The position numbers were made by a program, and so were the translations under genes. 5,609 nt of DNA from Caldifarciminota bacterium (GTDB lineage Bacteria > Hydrothermota > Tepidihabitantia > SM23-42), in the NCBI GenBank assembly GCA_023128195.1, contig JAGMEL010000307.1:1-5609 (forward strand), given 5' to 3'. The first letter of the stretch is position 1; each line of letters begins with the position of its first letter. The notes below the pieces were generated by a model. That model was not told the DNA's origin and did not search any database. It was given only the letters and a program-made list of their open reading frames with translations. Positions 4,688 through 5,609 of the stretch are shown in pieces.

Positions 4688-4796
4688 ACATCTTCGATGT
4701 TCGATGACAATGATAAAATAGAAGATTACAGTGATAATAGAAAAACTACATCTTCGATGTCGATTACCCCGTACATTTGACAATTAACGGGGCAGG
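4688..4796 (+). repeat. Modular hairpin-GATTA repeat cluster between hicA and ygiT
   Basis: Two identical 13-base hairpins, ACATC-TTC-GATGT, lie at 4688-4700 and 4748-4760. The first is followed by TCGATGACAATGAT and later GATTACAGTGAT (4724-4735). The second is followed by CGATTACCCCGTACATTT and a 6-bp stem CCCCGT/ACGGGG (4767-4792), then GGCAGGCA. The order of parts matches 2066-2190. Confidence 0.75.
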
Positions 4797-4808
4797 CACG
4801 GATGAAAA

Positions 4809-5051
4809 TCATTTTAATGTAACAACTTCAAATTGTGCTTTCTTTTTGCGTGCTTCATTAACGTTTTTTTCAAGACTTTTAGCCGTAGTATCGTCAATCC
4901 ATTCCTCACCACACTGAGAGCAAATCATTGTTGGGACATCGCGCACTACAATAACACCAAAACCAGGGTCAACAGTATAGGTTGTCTTACCTGCTTTTTT
5001 AACTCCGCCACAAATCGGACAAAGTTTTTTGTTTTTTGCTAACTTATTCAT
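4809..5051 (-). CDS. YgiT-type zinc-finger antitoxin (MqsA N-domain-like)
   Basis: The 80-residue protein has two CxxC knuckles, C11-P-I-C14-GG and C44-SQ-C47-GE, which should hold one zinc ion. The intervening strand is TTYTVDPGFGVIVVRDVP, and the helical tail (EEWIDDTTAKSLEKNVNEARKK) is typical of small YgiT-type proteins. It lacks the C-terminal helix-turn-helix of full MqsA. I chose ATG 5051 because GGAGA lies 5-6 nt upstream and the zinc domain starts directly after. An in-frame ATG at 5102 would add 17 residues that overlap the toxin stub. Proteins like this usually follow a DUF4258 toxin; here the toxin frame is only a 24-codon remnant, so this antitoxin appears orphaned. Whether it still protects against related toxins elsewhere is unknown. 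Confidence 0.87.
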   Translation of the reverse strand: MNKLAKNKKLCPICGGVKKAGKTTYTVDPGFGVIVVRDVPTMICSQCGEEWIDDTTAKSLEKNVNEARKKKAQFEVVTLK

Positions 5052-5118
5052 TTTTTCTCCTGGTTTTAAAATCAGACTCAAAATATTCAAGACTTGGTTC
5101 ATAAGCTGTTATAAGACG
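5044..5118 (-). pseudogene. C-terminal stub of a DUF4258-type toxin
   Basis: In the frame that overlaps the ygiT start by 8 bases (ATGAATAA), the minus strand reads RLITAYEP, then ...DFKTRRKNE and a stop. This matches the usual end of DUF4258 toxins (I-I-T-A/V-Y-E-P-D...DF-x-TRRK), which normally precede YgiT-type antitoxins with such an overlap. Upstream, the frame runs into the 12-bp tandem repeat and the GGGGTCA motif, with no start codon before a stop at 5184-5182. The N-terminal two-thirds of the toxin, including its core strands, is absent. The match is from memory of the family; the frame, overlap and missing start are seen directly. Confidence 0.68.
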
Positions 5119-5138
5119 CTGTGGGGGACGCTGTGGGG
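5115..5138 (+). repeat. Perfect 12-bp tandem duplication GACGCTGTGGGG x2
   Basis: Two identical adjacent 12-mers lie exactly where the recognisable toxin sequence ends. They could be a slippage product or the edge of an inserted element. Confidence 0.85.
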
Positions 5139-5156
5139 TCAAATCTCGAAACTTGA
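5135..5156 (+). repeat. GGGGTCA...CTCGAAA motif, copy 2
   Basis: This is related to 4661-4682, sharing GGGGTCA and CTCGAAA with a 3-base variable middle. It borders the truncated toxin and may be the terminal part of a small mobile or REP-like element, though no transposase is present. Confidence 0.45.
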
Positions 5157-5199
5157 CAAATAATCGGAATGCTCGATCTATTTATTACCCCTCATCCTT

Positions 5200-5224
5200 A
5201 CCCTCTCCCACAAGGGGAGAGGGT
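5200..5224 (+). repeat. CCCTCTCCC/GGGAGAGGG hairpin repeat
   Basis: A 10-bp perfect stem with loop ACAAG is preceded by CCCCTCATCCTTA. Sequences of this form are common dispersed palindromes in environmental bacterial genomes. It lies about 52 bases past the second hicA stop. It could fold in the 3' end of that transcript, but no T-run marks it as a classical terminator. The rest of 5157-5276 shows no gene. Confidence 0.7.
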
Positions 5225-5276
5225 TCTATGCTAAAATGGGGGCAGACAATTGAAATAAGGAAGAAGAGTGTACTAT

Positions 5277-5501
5277 TTAAACCAGATCAATGAATTCTTC
5301 AATTGTCAATCCAGCACCTTCTATGATTTTATCAAGAGTACCAGTGTCAACCACTTTATGTGCGGGGACGACAACTTGTGCAAATGGTTTATCTCTACGC
5401 ATAATTACGTGACTACCTCTTTGTCTTCTTATATAAAAACCTGCTTTCTTGAGAGCGTTTATTACTTTTCTTGAAGATAATCCACGCGGTAGTTTCGTCA
5501 C
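5277..5501 (-). CDS. hicA: HicA-family mRNA interferase toxin (second system)
   Basis: This is a 74-residue HicA of the compact YcfA-like type. It has LSSRKVINALKKAGFYIRRQ, the catalytic G29-S30-H31, VIMRRDKPFAQVVVPAH (the second core strand with the usual VPAH), and the closing helix TLDKIIEGAGLTIEEF. The start is GTG 5501, which shares GTGA with the hicB stop, so the toxin is translationally coupled to its antitoxin. No separate Shine-Dalgarno is seen. Gene order is hicB then hicA, the reverse of the pair at 3932-4589. The two HicA proteins share only the fold and motif, so this is not a recent duplication. Confidence 0.94.
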   Translation of the reverse strand: MTKLPRGLSSRKVINALKKAGFYIRRQRGSHVIMRRDKPFAQVVVPAHKVVDTGTLDKIIEGAGLTIEEFIDLV

Positions 5502-5609
5502 TTGACCGCAACTTCTATTTCAAGAACCTCTTTGCCTACTTCGGCAGGTACAGGTAAACCATCTTCAATGAGACACTCTACATAGTCTTTCATTGCCGCC
5601 TTTAGATTT
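5498..5609 (-). CDS. hicB: HicB-family antitoxin, C-terminal part (cut by window edge)
   Basis: 36 codons are visible from the right edge to TGA 5500-5498. They read NLKAAMKDYVECLIEDGLPV, then PAEVG and a final VLEIEVAVK strand. This is the usual ending of short HicB proteins: the EAxxNxxEA helix, then P-x-P and a last beta strand. There is no DNA-binding domain after the strand in this type. The stop overlaps the hicA start by 4 bases. The promoter and N-terminus lie outside the window. Confidence 0.85.
   Translation of the reverse strand, partial: NLKAAMKDYVECLIEDGLPVPAEVGKEVLEIEVAVK

Noticed and set aside
4833..5042. 69-codon plus-strand frame
   Set aside because: It is antisense to the YgiT-type protein, whose zinc ligands and ribosome-binding site are clear.
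5268..5474. 68-codon plus-strand frame
   Set aside because: It is antisense to the second hicA, which has the GSH and VPAH motifs.

Overview
This window looks like chromosomal DNA from an uncultured, AT-rich bacterium that uses the standard code. The secreted protein at 2321-3739 carries a PNPF...SGVYF-type C-terminal sorting domain. Such domains are typical of the FCB group and of candidate lineages such as WOR-3/Stahlbacteria or Cloacimonadota. That placement is an inference from one domain and from the repeat-rich intergenic DNA, not a firm assignment.

Layout. 1-935 (minus) is the N-terminal part of a type I restriction subunit R (HsdR), running off the left edge. It is preceded by a 15-codon reading frame that overlaps its start. 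936-1529 has no other gene. It holds the probable hsdR promoter and leader plus a mosaic of dispersed repeats: small hairpins, GATTACAGTGAT units, a CAGATT array and a purine-rich block. 1530-2037 (minus) is a RelB/RelE-type pair. 2038-2320 holds a second repeat cluster and two divergent promoters. 2321-3739 (plus) encodes an exported seven-repeat beta-propeller. 3740-3931 is repeat-rich and non-coding. 3932-4589 (minus) is a hicA-hicB pair with a consensus promoter and a palindromic operator. 4618-4808 is another repeat cluster. 4809-5051 (minus) is a YgiT-type zinc-finger antitoxin, and the toxin frame in front of it survives only as a C-terminal stub (5044-5118) next to repeats. 5277-5609 (minus) is a second Hic pair in the opposite order (hicB-hicA), with hicB cut by the right edge.

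How the parts fit. Apart from the propeller gene, everything coding is defence or addiction: one restriction gene and four toxin-antitoxin loci, all on the minus strand and separated by repeats. Two of the four toxins look damaged or unusual: one is truncated, and one lacks a canonical start codon at the expected place. The most interesting unexplained structure is a modular repeat. It is a tiny hairpin with a 3-nt loop whose stem sequence differs between copies, followed by a conserved (C/T)GATTA tail. All copies are in the same orientation, and several abut promoters or ribosome-binding sites of the minus-strand genes.
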